Shown here in pieces: positions 1 through 5,637 of a stretch of DNA of 6,121 nt. This DNA comes from an uncultured Collinsella sp. (lineage in GTDB: Bacteria > Actinomycetota > Coriobacteriia > Coriobacteriales > Coriobacteriaceae). Location: the NCBI GenBank assembly GCA_900551305.1, contig URVK01000106.1, forward strand, positions 1 through 6,121, given 5' to 3'. Under the pieces are notes generated by a model. It was not told where the DNA came from, did not search any database, and was given only the letters and a program-made list of their open reading frames with translations. The translations under genes and the position numbers were made by a program. Within the stretch, counting starts at the first letter, position 1. The number at the start of each line of letters is the position of its first letter.

Positions 1-437
1 TTGAGGAGATCGGCTCCGTCGAGGACGTGGTCCGCCGTCCGCAGACGCTGGCGGCGCTGCGCCTGACGGGCTGCAAGAACACAAGCCGGGCGCGCAAGAT
101 CGGCGACGAAGAAGTTGAGGCCCTCGACTGGGGCATGACCTTTAACGTGGGTCGCGCGGTTCCCGATAATGTGGCGTACCTGGGCGTTCGCGCAAGCTAT
201 TTCCATGTTGACAATCGCGTTGAGCGGGGCCGTAACAGCTACGATTTGCATGTGGCCCGTGTGAGCGATTCGCGCTTTGAGCGGCTGGTATTGCTGGACG
301 TGCCGCGCGCTGATGCGCCCACGCGTCTGCAGTGGAAGGTCAACAAGGTGGGCGTGCCTGTCGACGAGCTGCCGCAAGCAGGCGAGACGCTGCGCATGCA
401 CTTCGATGCGAGTAGGATCCACTTGGTTTGTCGATAG
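1..437 (+). CDS. Molybdate/sulfate-type ABC transporter ATP-binding protein, C-terminal fragment (ModC-like)
   Basis: This is the 3' end of a gene that begins before the window; the first complete codon is at position 3 and the stop is TAG at 435-437. About 144 residues are visible. They begin with EEIGSVEDVVRRPQTLAALR followed by LTGCKN, the linker that follows the nucleotide-binding domain in ModC/CysA-like ATPases, where a 'VF.RP.T..AA..TGCKN' pattern is usual. The rest is the C-terminal regulatory part, ending in a beta-rich segment (GETLRMHFDASRIHLV). The Walker A, signature and Walker B motifs lie outside the window, so catalytic integrity cannot be judged. The protein would sit on the cytoplasmic face of a ModB-type permease and power oxyanion uptake. 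Molybdate is the likelier substrate, but sulfate or tungstate cannot be excluded. A terminator follows directly, so this is probably the last gene of its operon. Confidence 0.75.
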   Translation, partial: EEIGSVEDVVRRPQTLAALRLTGCKNTSRARKIGDEEVEALDWGMTFNVGRAVPDNVAYLGVRASYFHVDNRVERGRNSYDLHVARVSDSRFERLVLLDVPRADAPTRLQWKVNKVGVPVDELPQAGETLRMHFDASRIHLVCR

Positions 438-448
438 CGCCGGGTAAT

Positions 449-480
449 GCCGTCGGGGATATAAGCCTCGGCGGCTTTGT
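449..480 (+). terminator. Intrinsic terminator after the ABC transporter gene
   Basis: A 10-bp stem pairs GCCGTCGGGG (449-458) with CCTCGGCGGC (466-475), including two G-T wobbles, around a 7-nt loop (459-465). It is followed by TTTGTCTT. It starts 11 nt after the stop codon at 437. The T-tract is interrupted by a G, so the terminator may be only moderately strong, but its position and GC-rich stem fit a Rho-independent terminator separating the transporter operon from what follows. Confidence 0.65.
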
Positions 481-502
481 CTTGCCGCTCGCCGAATGAG
501 GG

Positions 503-530
503 ATGACAAACTCTTATCAATAAAGATAAT
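503..530 (+). promoter_or_regulatory. Predicted sigma-70-type promoter of the reductase operon
   Basis: A -35 box ATGACA (503-508; 5 of 6 matches to TTGACA) and a -10 box GATAAT (525-530; 5 of 6 matches to TATAAT) are separated by 16 nt. They lie in the only strongly AT-rich stretch of the window (about 508-541). Transcription would start near 537, giving a leader of roughly 315 nt before the first large gene at 854. A second possible -10, TATTAT at 535-540, has no good -35 partner. A weaker alternative promoter is TTGACG (589-594) with CTTTAT (612-617). Consensus matching only; no start site is known. Confidence 0.5.
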
Positions 531-539
531 TATTTATTA

Positions 540-564
540 TACGACGGCACACGACGCTGTCGTA
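540..564. promoter_or_regulatory. Inverted repeat at the predicted transcription start (possible operator)
   Basis: TACGACGGC (540-548) and GCTGTCGTA (556-564) form a 9-bp inverted repeat with one G-T wobble around a 7-nt spacer. It starts just downstream of the predicted -10 box, where a bound repressor would block transcription. The repeat could instead form a hairpin at the 5' end of the mRNA. No T-tract follows, so it is not a terminator. The binding protein, if any, is unknown. Confidence 0.35.
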
Positions 565-569
565 CGAAT

Positions 570-612
570 GTCAACGGTGTTCGCATGGTTGACGACCGTT
601 GATATAGTTGAC
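570..612. promoter_or_regulatory. Cluster of GTTGA repeats with inverted copies (possible regulator-binding region)
   Basis: GTTGAC (588-593), GTTGAT (598-603) and GTTGAC (607-612) are direct repeats about 10 bp apart, that is, on the same face of the helix. An inverted copy GTCAAC lies at 570-575. Two overlapping dyads result: GTCAAC/GTTGAC (570-575 with 588-593) and the perfect 8-bp TCAACGGT/ACCGTTGA (571-578 with 595-602). The arrangement resembles a site for a multimeric DNA-binding protein, but it matches no operator I can name. It also overlaps a weak alternative promoter. Confidence 0.35.
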
Positions 613-638
613 TTTATCTTGTAAAGGAGGGTGCGCAC

Positions 639-740
639 ATGCCGCAGACGACATACATTCGCCGCGTTGCCGCGCGCGCCCTGTATATGGCTCCGCAGGT
701 ATGTTCACGGCTCCGGGAGAGACGACGCACAACTAAATAA
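639..740 (+). CDS. Possible 33-residue leader peptide / small protein
   Basis: An ATG at 639 is preceded by AAAGGAGGG (623-631) with 7 nt of spacing, the best ribosome-binding site in the window. The frame runs 33 codons to TAA at 738-740. The peptide starts MPQTTYIRRVAARALYMAPQ and ends CSRLRERRRTTK. It is strongly basic, with a cluster of arginines at the C-terminus and no signal peptide or clear membrane segment. I do not recognise it. It lies in the leader of the reductase operon, 113 nt before the next start codon and upstream of several hairpins, where a regulatory leader peptide would be expected. It shows no obvious run of one amino acid typical of classical attenuation other than arginine. 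It could also be a genuine small protein or the decayed start of a longer gene. Confidence 0.4.
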   Translation: MPQTTYIRRVAARALYMAPQVCSRLRERRRTTK

Positions 741-754
741 CCGTCCGCAAGGCA

Positions 755-850
755 GGTTCCCTAAAATTCCGGGTTTGAGCACGACCGGGCAATCGCCGTC
801 CGTCGTGCATCGATAACGCCGTTATCCGTTTTTGGTTCGAGAGGGGAACC
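755..850 (+). promoter_or_regulatory. Structured mRNA leader with competing stems around the ribosome-binding site
   Basis: Several pairings can be drawn. GCACGAC (779-785) pairs perfectly with GTCGTGC (802-808). CCGG at 769-772 can pair with CCGG at 785-788, which would disrupt that stem. GGTTC (834-838) pairs with GAACC (846-850), exposing the purine-rich ribosome-binding site GAGAGGGG (839-846) largely in the loop. GGTTCCC at 755-761 is perfectly complementary to GGGAACC at 844-850 and so could compete with the last hairpin. A switch between the local and long-range pairing would alter translation of the gene starting at 854. This is drawn by eye without energy calculation and matches no riboswitch class I recognise. 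Confidence 0.3.
812..826. promoter_or_regulatory. 15-bp perfect palindrome upstream of the first reductase gene
   Basis: GATAACG, one central C, then CGTTATC: a perfect 7-bp dyad, ending 27 nt before the start codon at 854. It is followed by CGTTTTTGG. As DNA it has the size and symmetry of an operator for a homodimeric regulator. As RNA it would be a short stem before a 5-T run, a weak terminator or attenuator. The two readings cannot be separated here. Confidence 0.4.
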
Positions 851-853
851 GTC

Positions 854-2137
854 ATGGCTGAAGAATTCGATTTCCATCCGATGTGGGAGAGCCTCGGCAT
901 GAATCTTGCCGACCACGACATGCTGCTGGGCGCCGTGGGCCAGATGTACGGCGATATGTTCCTGACGCAGAACAATCGCCCCAAGTCCACGTCCTACCTG
1001 GACTTTGTGGCCACCAACATCCACAGCGGCCGTATTAAGGAGATGCTCGACAAGAAGAAGGCCGGCGAGGCCACCAAGATTGTCGGTTCGTTCTGCGTCT
1101 ACGTGCCCGAGGAGATCGTACTTGCCTGCGACGGTATCCCCGTGGGCCTGTGCTCGGGTGCCGACTGGGCAACCGACAAGGTCGAGGAGCATCTGCCGCG
1201 CAACACCTGCCCGCTCATCAAGAGCTTTGCCGGCTTTAAGCTGGGCGAGGTCTGCCCTTACATCGAGTCGAGCGACCTGGTGGTGGGCGAGAACACCTGC
1301 GATGGCAAGAAGAAGGCCTACGAGTTCTTTGCCACGCAAAAGAACATGTACGTCATGGATATTCCCAACGTGCACGACGAGTCGACGCTCGTGACCTGGA
1401 AGGCCGAGGTCAAGAAGCTCGCCGCCAAGATTGAGAAGGAGTGTGGCGTCACGATTACGCCTGAGCGTCTGAAGACCGCCATCCACGCCGTCAATGAGAA
1501 GCGTCGCGCCCTGCAGCGCCTCGCTGCCACGCGCGCTGCCGACCCAGCGCCCATCAGCGGTCTCGACAGCCTGCTGACCGTTCAGGCCGCCTTTATGGAC
1601 GACACGCCGCGTCTGACCGGAGCCATCAACGATATGGCGGCTGAGTGCGAGCAGCGTGTCGAGGCCGGCGAGGGTGTGGCGCCCAAGGGGACCAAGCGCA
1701 TCCTGTACACCGGCACGCCCATGGCCGTGCCCAACTGGAAGCTGTTCAACCTCATCGAGAAGGCCGGCGGCGTCGTGGTGGGCGAGGAGTCCTGCACGGG
1801 CTCGCGCTACTACAAGGACCTGGTCGACGAGTCCGGCGAGACGGTCGACGAGATGCTCGACGCCATCGCCGAGCGCTACTTTAAGATCAACTGCGCCGTC
1901 TTTACGCCCAACGACCAGCGTATGAAGGACATCGTTCAGATGGCACGCGACCTTCATGCCGACGGCATCGTGGACGTGGCGCTGCAGTTCTGCACGCTTT
2001 ACGAGATGGAGTCCTTTGCCGTGGAGAAGGCCGCCGAGGAAGCCGGCATTCCGTTTATGCACATCACGACCGACTACGCCGGCGAGGATGCTGGCCAACT
2101 GCAAACCAGGATTGAGGCTTTCTTGGAAACCATTTAG
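854..2137 (+). CDS. 2-hydroxyacyl-CoA dehydratase-family / double-cubane-cluster anaerobic reductase, paralogue 1
   Basis: The 427-residue protein belongs to the family of HgdB/FldB dehydratase subunits and double-cubane-cluster reductases, cytoplasmic oxygen-sensitive Fe-S enzymes that receive low-potential electrons from an ATP-hydrolysing activator. The diagnostic core is at residues 77-157: [20 protein letters not shown], then [31 protein letters not shown]. The second half has the Rossmann-like domain with RILYTGTPM (282-290), [11 protein letters not shown] (306-316) and INCAVFTPN (345-353), ending in [20 protein letters not shown]. Cysteines at 81, 100, 119, 134, 149, 314, 347 and 380 are shared with paralogue 2, enough for the six ligands of a double-cubane cluster. 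The first ~39 residues are an extension that paralogue 2 lacks. ATG 854 is chosen because GAGAGGGG (839-846) lies 7 nt upstream. Codon use is strongly biased, suggesting good expression. No CoA-transferase or dehydrogenase gene is nearby, so a reductase role is favoured over an acyl-CoA dehydratase; the substrate is unknown. Confidence 0.85.
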   Translation: MAEEFDFHPMWESLGMNLADHDMLLGAVGQMYGDMFLTQNNRPKSTSYLDFVATNIHSGRIKEMLDKKKAGEATKIVGSFCVYVPEEIVLACDGIPVGLCSGADWATDKVEEHLPRNTCPLIKSFAGFKLGEVCPYIESSDLVVGENTCDGKKKAYEFFATQKNMYVMDIPNVHDESTLVTWKAEVKKLAAKIEKECGVTITPERLKTAIHAVNEKRRALQRLAATRAADPAPISGLDSLLTVQAAFMDDTPRLTGAINDMAAECEQRVEAGEGVAPKGTKRILYTGTPMAVPNWKLFNLIEKAGGVVVGEESCTGSRYYKDLVDESGETVDEMLDAIAERYFKINCAVFTPNDQRMKDIVQMARDLHADGIVDVALQFCTLYEMESFAVEKAAEEAGIPFMHITTDYAGEDAGQLQTRIEAFLETI

Positions 2138-2152
2138 GACTATTCGTCCCGG

Positions 2153-2252
2153 CGGCTTCCCCAGGCACCCGATCTTGCCGTTCAAACCGTCGCTTGCGTA
2201 CCAAAGTACGCGGCGATCCTTTTACGGCAACCTCGGGCACCTGGGAGAGCCG
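2153..2252. repeat. Intercistronic palindromic element, copy 1
   Basis: A ~100-nt imperfect palindrome starts 15 nt after the stop of the first reductase gene and ends 33 nt before the next start codon. Outer arms pair CGGCTT (2153-2158) with GAGCCG (2247-2252, one wobble) and CCCAGG (2160-2165) with CCTGGG (2240-2245). Middle arms pair CCCGA (2168-2172) with TCGGG (2233-2237), and TTGCCGT (2175-2181) with ACGGCAA (2224-2230). The tip is GCGTAC, loop CAAA, GTACGC (2196-2211). Two symmetric 2x2 mismatches interrupt the stem. The second copy lies at 3480-3588. No T-tract follows, so it is not a normal terminator. It could be a REP/MITE-like element or a transcript-processing and stability hairpin. 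Confidence 0.85.
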
Positions 2253-2285
2253 TTTCCTTGGTTGGTTAAAAGGTTTAGGAGTTAT

Positions 2286-3485
2286 ATGCCGGAAAATATT
2301 GAACAGCCGTTGCCGCGCACGTTTGAGGAGTTCAACGAGCAGCGCAAGGCGGCGTTTATTCGCGTCAAGGATTACAAACAGGCGGGGAATCGCCTGGGCG
2401 GCTTTTTGTGCAGCTATACGCCGCTCGAAATTATCGATGCCGCGGGCGCTGCAAGTGTCGCTCTGTGCGGTACGTCCGATGAGGTGATTCCCGAGGCCGA
2501 GAAGGTGCTGCCGGCAAATCTGTGTCCGCTCATCAAGTCGACGTACGGTTTTGCCTATTCGCAAAAGTGCCCGTTTACGTACTTTAGCGACATGATCATC
2601 GGCGAGACCACCTGCGACGGCAAGAAGAAGATGTACGAGCTACTCAACGAGCTCAAGCGCACGCACATTCTGCACCTGCCGCAGGGCCGCGACCGCGCCT
2701 ACGAGCGCGAGGGCTGGTACGAGGAGTGCCGTCTGCTCAAGGAGGAGCTTGAGAACTTCTACGGCATCACGATCACCGATGACGACCTGCGCGCCGCCGT
2801 GCGCCGTCGCAACCGCTTGCGTGCGGCCCAGCTCGACATGTTTGCGCTGCAGGCCAACCAGCCGGCGGCTATGAGCGGCGTCGACCTGATGAGCACCATG
2901 TTTGCCGGTACGTTCAGCTTTGATATCGAGGCCTATACGCAGCAGCTGGAGCAAAAGGTTGCCAAGCTGCGCGAGGCCTACGACGCGGGCGAGCGCCCGG
3001 TTGCGGCGGACGCCAAGCGCATTCTGATCACCGGTTGCCCGGTGGGCGGTGTGATCAACAAGATCGGTCGCACCATCGAGTCCAACGGCGGCGTGGTCGT
3101 GTGCATGGACGACTGCTCGGGCGAGCGCACGGCGGCCATGATGATCGATCCGGACATGGTGCTCCGGGGGGCCAGGAGGCTCGCCCCGGACGCCCCCGAC
3201 ATTCTGCGCGCCATTGCCGACCGCTACCTGGACATTAACTGCTCGGTCATGACGCCCAACGACGGTCGTATGGAAAACACGCTGGCCATGTGCGAGAAGT
3301 ACCACGTCGATGGCGTGGTGGAGAGCGTGCTGCAGGCATGCCACACCTTTAACGTGGAGAGCGCCCGCATGCAGGAGGCCGTCGAGGGTGCGGGTATTCC
3401 GTATATGAAGATTGAGACCGACTACAGCAACGGCGACATGGGCCAGATCGAGACCCGCATCGCCGCCTTCATCGAAACCCTCTAG
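2286..3485 (+). CDS. 2-hydroxyacyl-CoA dehydratase-family / double-cubane-cluster anaerobic reductase, paralogue 2
   Basis: The 399-residue protein is of the same family as the gene before it and clearly arose from a common ancestor. It has [15 protein letters not shown] (41-55), [15 protein letters not shown] (75-89), [20 protein letters not shown] (95-114), then [11 protein letters not shown] (245-255), [12 protein letters not shown] (270-281), [16 protein letters not shown] (317-332) and [20 protein letters not shown] (371-390). Shared cysteines are 42, 61, 80, 95, 110, 277, 319 and 352; the first five keep exactly the spacing of paralogue 1. C251, C273 and C336 are extra. ATG 2286 is chosen because AGGAG (2277-2281) precedes it, though only 4 nt away. 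It has no counterpart of the ~39-residue N-terminal extension and carries a 12-codon insertion at about residues 289-300. The two proteins could form a heterodimer, as HgdA/HgdB do, or be separate homodimers. Both presumably depend on the activator encoded next. Substrate unknown. Confidence 0.85.
   Translation: MPENIEQPLPRTFEEFNEQRKAAFIRVKDYKQAGNRLGGFLCSYTPLEIIDAAGAASVALCGTSDEVIPEAEKVLPANLCPLIKSTYGFAYSQKCPFTYFSDMIIGETTCDGKKKMYELLNELKRTHILHLPQGRDRAYEREGWYEECRLLKEELENFYGITITDDDLRAAVRRRNRLRAAQLDMFALQANQPAAMSGVDLMSTMFAGTFSFDIEAYTQQLEQKVAKLREAYDAGERPVAADAKRILITGCPVGGVINKIGRTIESNGGVVVCMDDCSGERTAAMMIDPDMVLRGARRLAPDAPDILRAIADRYLDINCSVMTPNDGRMENTLAMCEKYHVDGVVESVLQACHTFNVESARMQEAVEGAGIPYMKIETDYSNGDMGQIETRIAAFIETL
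3150..3191. repeat. 36-bp in-frame insertion flanked by 6-bp direct repeats, inside paralogue 2
   Basis: CCGGAC occurs at 3150-3155 and again at 3186-3191, exactly 36 nt apart. Between them is a GC-rich dyad: TCCGGGG (3163-3169) pairs with CCCCGGA (3184-3190), and inside it GGCC (3170-3173) can pair with GGCT (3178-3181, one wobble) around the loop AGGA. Removing 36 nt leaves an intact frame reading [15 protein letters not shown], which lines up with the corresponding helix of paralogue 1. The pattern suggests insertion of a small palindromic element, or a slippage event, that kept the reading frame. Confidence 0.5.
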
Positions 3486-3588
3486 CTTCCTCAGGCACCG
3501 GATCTTGCCCCTCAAACCGTCGCTTGCGTACCCAAAGTACGCTGCGCTCCTCTTTCGGGGCAATCTCCGGCACCTGAGAAACCTAGAG
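3480..3588. repeat. Intercistronic palindromic element, copy 2
   Basis: This is the second copy of the element at 2153-2252. It begins inside the last codons of the preceding gene and includes its stop codon TAG (3483-3485). Outer arms pair CTCTAG (3480-3485) with CTAGAG (3583-3588). Then CTCAGG (3490-3495) pairs with CCTGAG (3573-3578), CCGGA (3498-3502) with TCCGG (3566-3570), and TTGCCCC (3505-3511) with GGGGCAA (3557-3563). The tip is GCGTAC, loop CCAAA, GTACGC (3526-3542). The same two internal mismatch positions as in copy 1 are kept. It lies between the second reductase and the activator, ending 52 nt before the activator start. Confidence 0.85.
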
Positions 3589-3640
3589 CTAAGGCGCCTG
3601 AACGCGCCGCTGTCTTTGATGTTTAGATTGGGAGAGAGCC

Positions 3641-4405
3641 ATGATAGGGATCGGGATCGATATCGGGTCTACGGCGGCTAAGGCTGCTGTGGTCGATGGG
3701 GAGGGTTCGGTGGCGTGGACGTGCGTGCAGCCAACCGGGTTCTCCTCGGTCGATGCGGCCGAGCGCTTGCGCGGCGAGCTCGCTGCAGCCGGCTATGACG
3801 TGGCTGCCGACGACGTGCGTGTGATCGCGACTGGCTACGGCCGTGTTGCCGTGCCCTATGCGCACAAGGTCGTGACCGAGATTACCTGCCACGGCACCGG
3901 TGCCGTGCGTCTGTTTGGCGACCACGGCACCGTGATTGACGTGGGCGGTCAGGACACCAAGGTCATTCAGCTTAAAAGTGGCCGCGTGTCCAAGTTTGCC
4001 ATGAACGACAAGTGTGCCGCCGGCACGGGGCGCTTTTTGGAGATCATGGCCGACCGCCTGGGCATTTCCCAGCAGCAGATGGCCGACCTGGCGCGTTCCG
4101 GCGAGCCCACCAAGATCAGCAGCATGTGTACGGTGTTTGCCGAAAGCGAGGTCATCAGCCTGATCGGTCGCGGTGAGCCGCGCGAGAACATCGCGCGCGG
4201 CGTGATCGACAGCGTGGTTTCGCGCGTGGCCACTATGGCCGCGCCGGCGAGGGGTGGTCCGTACTACCTGACGGGAGGCTTGTGCGAGAACGCCTTCGTG
4301 GTGGAGCGGTTGGGCGAGCTACTGGGGTCGCCGGTGACCACCTCGCCCCAGGCTCGCTTTGCCGGAGCGATCGGCGCGGCTGTCCGCGCCGCCACCTTGG
4401 CCTAG
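3641..4405 (+). CDS. ATP-dependent activator of the reductases (HgdC/YjiL-like, BadF/BadG/BcrA/BcrD family)
   Basis: The 254-residue protein is of the ASKHA-fold ATPase family that activates 2-hydroxyacyl-CoA dehydratases and double-cubane reductases. The dimer carries one [4Fe-4S] cluster and couples ATP hydrolysis to transfer of a very low-potential electron. The N-terminal phosphate-binding motif is GIDIGSTAAKAAVVD (5-19). The second phosphate motif is VIDVGGQDTKVI (98-109). The cluster cysteines are C125 in NDKCAAGTGRFLE and C163 in SSMCTVFAESEV, matching the two cysteines of family members. The adenosine motif is YLTGGLCENAFVV (209-221). Length is normal for the family. ATG 3641 is preceded by GGGAG (3630-3634). 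Its place directly after the two reductase genes makes them its obvious partners. The next gene begins 14 nt after its stop, so the two are probably cotranscribed. All key motifs are intact. Confidence 0.92.
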   Translation: MIGIGIDIGSTAAKAAVVDGEGSVAWTCVQPTGFSSVDAAERLRGELAAAGYDVAADDVRVIATGYGRVAVPYAHKVVTEITCHGTGAVRLFGDHGTVIDVGGQDTKVIQLKSGRVSKFAMNDKCAAGTGRFLEIMADRLGISQQQMADLARSGEPTKISSMCTVFAESEVISLIGRGEPRENIARGVIDSVVSRVATMAAPARGGPYYLTGGLCENAFVVERLGELLGSPVTTSPQARFAGAIGAAVRAATLA

Positions 4406-4419
4406 GGGTGTACCGCGAC

Positions 4420-5637
4420 ATGCGCATCCTCAATATCTCGGCACAAAAACCAGATAGCACCGGCAGTGGCACCTACCTTGCCGCGCTTGTGCGCGAGCAG
4501 ATCGAGACGGGGCATCGCGCCGCCGTGCTTTGCGGCGCGGCACCGGGTGATACCCAAGGCGAGCTGGACCGGCGTGCTGCCGTGTTTGCCGTACCGTTCG
4601 AGTCGCCCGAGCTGCCGTTTCCCATCTGCGGTATGTCCGATGTCATGCCCTATCCCTCCACACGCTATCGTGACCTGACGCCTTCGATGCTCAAGGCATT
4701 TGAGCGGGCATTTGCTGCTGCAATCGATCGGGCGGTGGCTGAGTTTCGGCCCGATCTGGTGCTTTGCCATCACCTGTATCTGGTGACCGCATTGGCGCGC
4801 GAGTGCGTCCGGGGCGTTCCGGTTGTTGCCGTGTGCCATTCGACCGACCTGCGCCAGCTGCGTTCGCATGCGCTCGAACGCGATCGCATCGTAAGTGCGG
4901 TTCGTCGGCTCGATGCCGTCTTTGCGCTCCATGCTGAGCAGGCTGAGCAGATTGGCCTGGTGTGCGGCGTCGATGCCGATCGTATCCACGTGATTGGGAC
5001 GGGCTACGACCATCGCGTCTTCTGCCGCGACGCAAGCGTGGCGAGGCAGCCGGGATCGCTTGTGTACGTGGGCAAGATTTGCTTTAAAAAGGGCGTCGAG
5101 TCGCTGGTTCGAGCTGTGTCATTGCCGAGTGACGATGACGTCCGCCCATCTGGCTTGGTACTTGTGGGCGGCCGCGGGGTCGATGCCGAGTACGCGCGTA
5201 TCGAGCGCTTGACCGCGGCCTCGGATGTGCCGGTGACGCTGGCGGGGCGCCTGGATAGCGATGGGCTCGTGCGTGCCTACCGCAGTTCCGACGTCTTTGT
5301 GCTGCCTTCGTTTTACGAGGGTCTGCCGCTTGTGACGATCGAGGCCCTCGCGTGTGGCTGCAAAGTTGTGGCGACCGATTTGCCCGGCGTTCGTCCCTGG
5401 ATGGAGGCGATGCTTCCCGGTGCTCCCGTGACGTGGGTGGCGTCGCCGCGTATGACGGATGTCGACACGCCCGTGGCGACCGACCTTCCGTTGTTTGAGC
5501 GCGCACTGGCAGATGCTATCGCGCAGGCGCTTGCGGGGCCGCCTTCGACGTTCGAGCCGTCGGCGGTCTCTTGGGAAGCGTGCCTGGGGCGTATACTTAA
5601 AGTCGTTGATTTGATGGAAGGGGGTTCGTATGGCTAA
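4420..5637 (+). CDS. Glycosyltransferase, family GT4 (GT-B fold)
   Basis: The 405-residue protein is a retaining GT-B glycosyltransferase that would move a sugar from a nucleotide-sugar donor. The N-terminal acceptor domain starts MRILNISAQKPDSTGSGTYL, with the glycine-rich loop typical of GT4. The C-terminal donor domain has LVYVGKICFKKGVESLVRAV (214-233) and SSDVFVLPSFYEGLPLVTIE (289-308), which holds the E-x7-E donor-binding motif (E300, E308), followed by ALACGCKVVATDLPG. It has no signal peptide or membrane segment and is probably cytoplasmic. ATG 4420 gives the usual N-terminus, with AGGGG (4404-4408) 11 nt upstream; GTG 4408 would add four residues. It is rich in cysteine (about ten). 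Codon use is less biased than in the reductase genes. It overlaps selD by 8 nt, hinting at a role linked to selenophosphate such as selenosugar synthesis, but donor and acceptor cannot be read from the sequence; a cell-envelope or other sugar role remains possible. Confidence 0.85.
   Translation: MRILNISAQKPDSTGSGTYLAALVREQIETGHRAAVLCGAAPGDTQGELDRRAAVFAVPFESPELPFPICGMSDVMPYPSTRYRDLTPSMLKAFERAFAAAIDRAVAEFRPDLVLCHHLYLVTALARECVRGVPVVAVCHSTDLRQLRSHALERDRIVSAVRRLDAVFALHAEQAEQIGLVCGVDADRIHVIGTGYDHRVFCRDASVARQPGSLVYVGKICFKKGVESLVRAVSLPSDDDVRPSGLVLVGGRGVDAEYARIERLTAASDVPVTLAGRLDSDGLVRAYRSSDVFVLPSFYEGLPLVTIEALACGCKVVATDLPGVRPWMEAMLPGAPVTWVASPRMTDVDTPVATDLPLFERALADAIAQALAGPPSTFEPSAVSWEACLGRILKVVDLMEGGSYG

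Noticed and set aside
631..816. A 61-codon frame beginning at GTG 631.
   Set aside because: Its start lies on the edge of the AAAGGAGGG ribosome-binding site that correctly serves ATG 639. The rest runs through hairpins with no family signal.
438..853. Known riboswitch classes (for example molybdenum-cofactor type) or an RNA gene in the leader.
   Set aside because: I could not match the region to any conserved core or to a tRNA fold; only generic hairpins are visible.
761..2185. A 474-codon open frame on the minus strand opposite the first reductase gene.
   Set aside because: It is fully antisense to a gene with clear family motifs. Its product is low-complexity in Leu, Gly, His and Val with no recognisable domain, as expected from the complement of GC-biased codons.
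1956..2285. Extension of the second reductase upstream of ATG 2286.
   Set aside because: The open frame upstream would overlap the first reductase gene and pass through the palindromic element. The residues show no family similarity, and a ribosome-binding site precedes ATG 2286.
2640..3563. A 307-codon open frame on the minus strand opposite the second reductase gene.
   Set aside because: Same reason: a codon-bias shadow rich in His, Val and Ala, without a plausible start site or domain.
2153..3588. CRISPR array or insertion-sequence ends.
   Set aside because: There are only two copies, 1.3 kb apart, each a self-contained palindrome flanking genes, with no spacer structure, transposase or target duplications.
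4282..4419. Longer N-terminus for the glycosyltransferase, overlapping the activator gene.
   Set aside because: The extra residues are an out-of-frame reading of the activator. MRILNIS at 4420 is a typical GT4 beginning.
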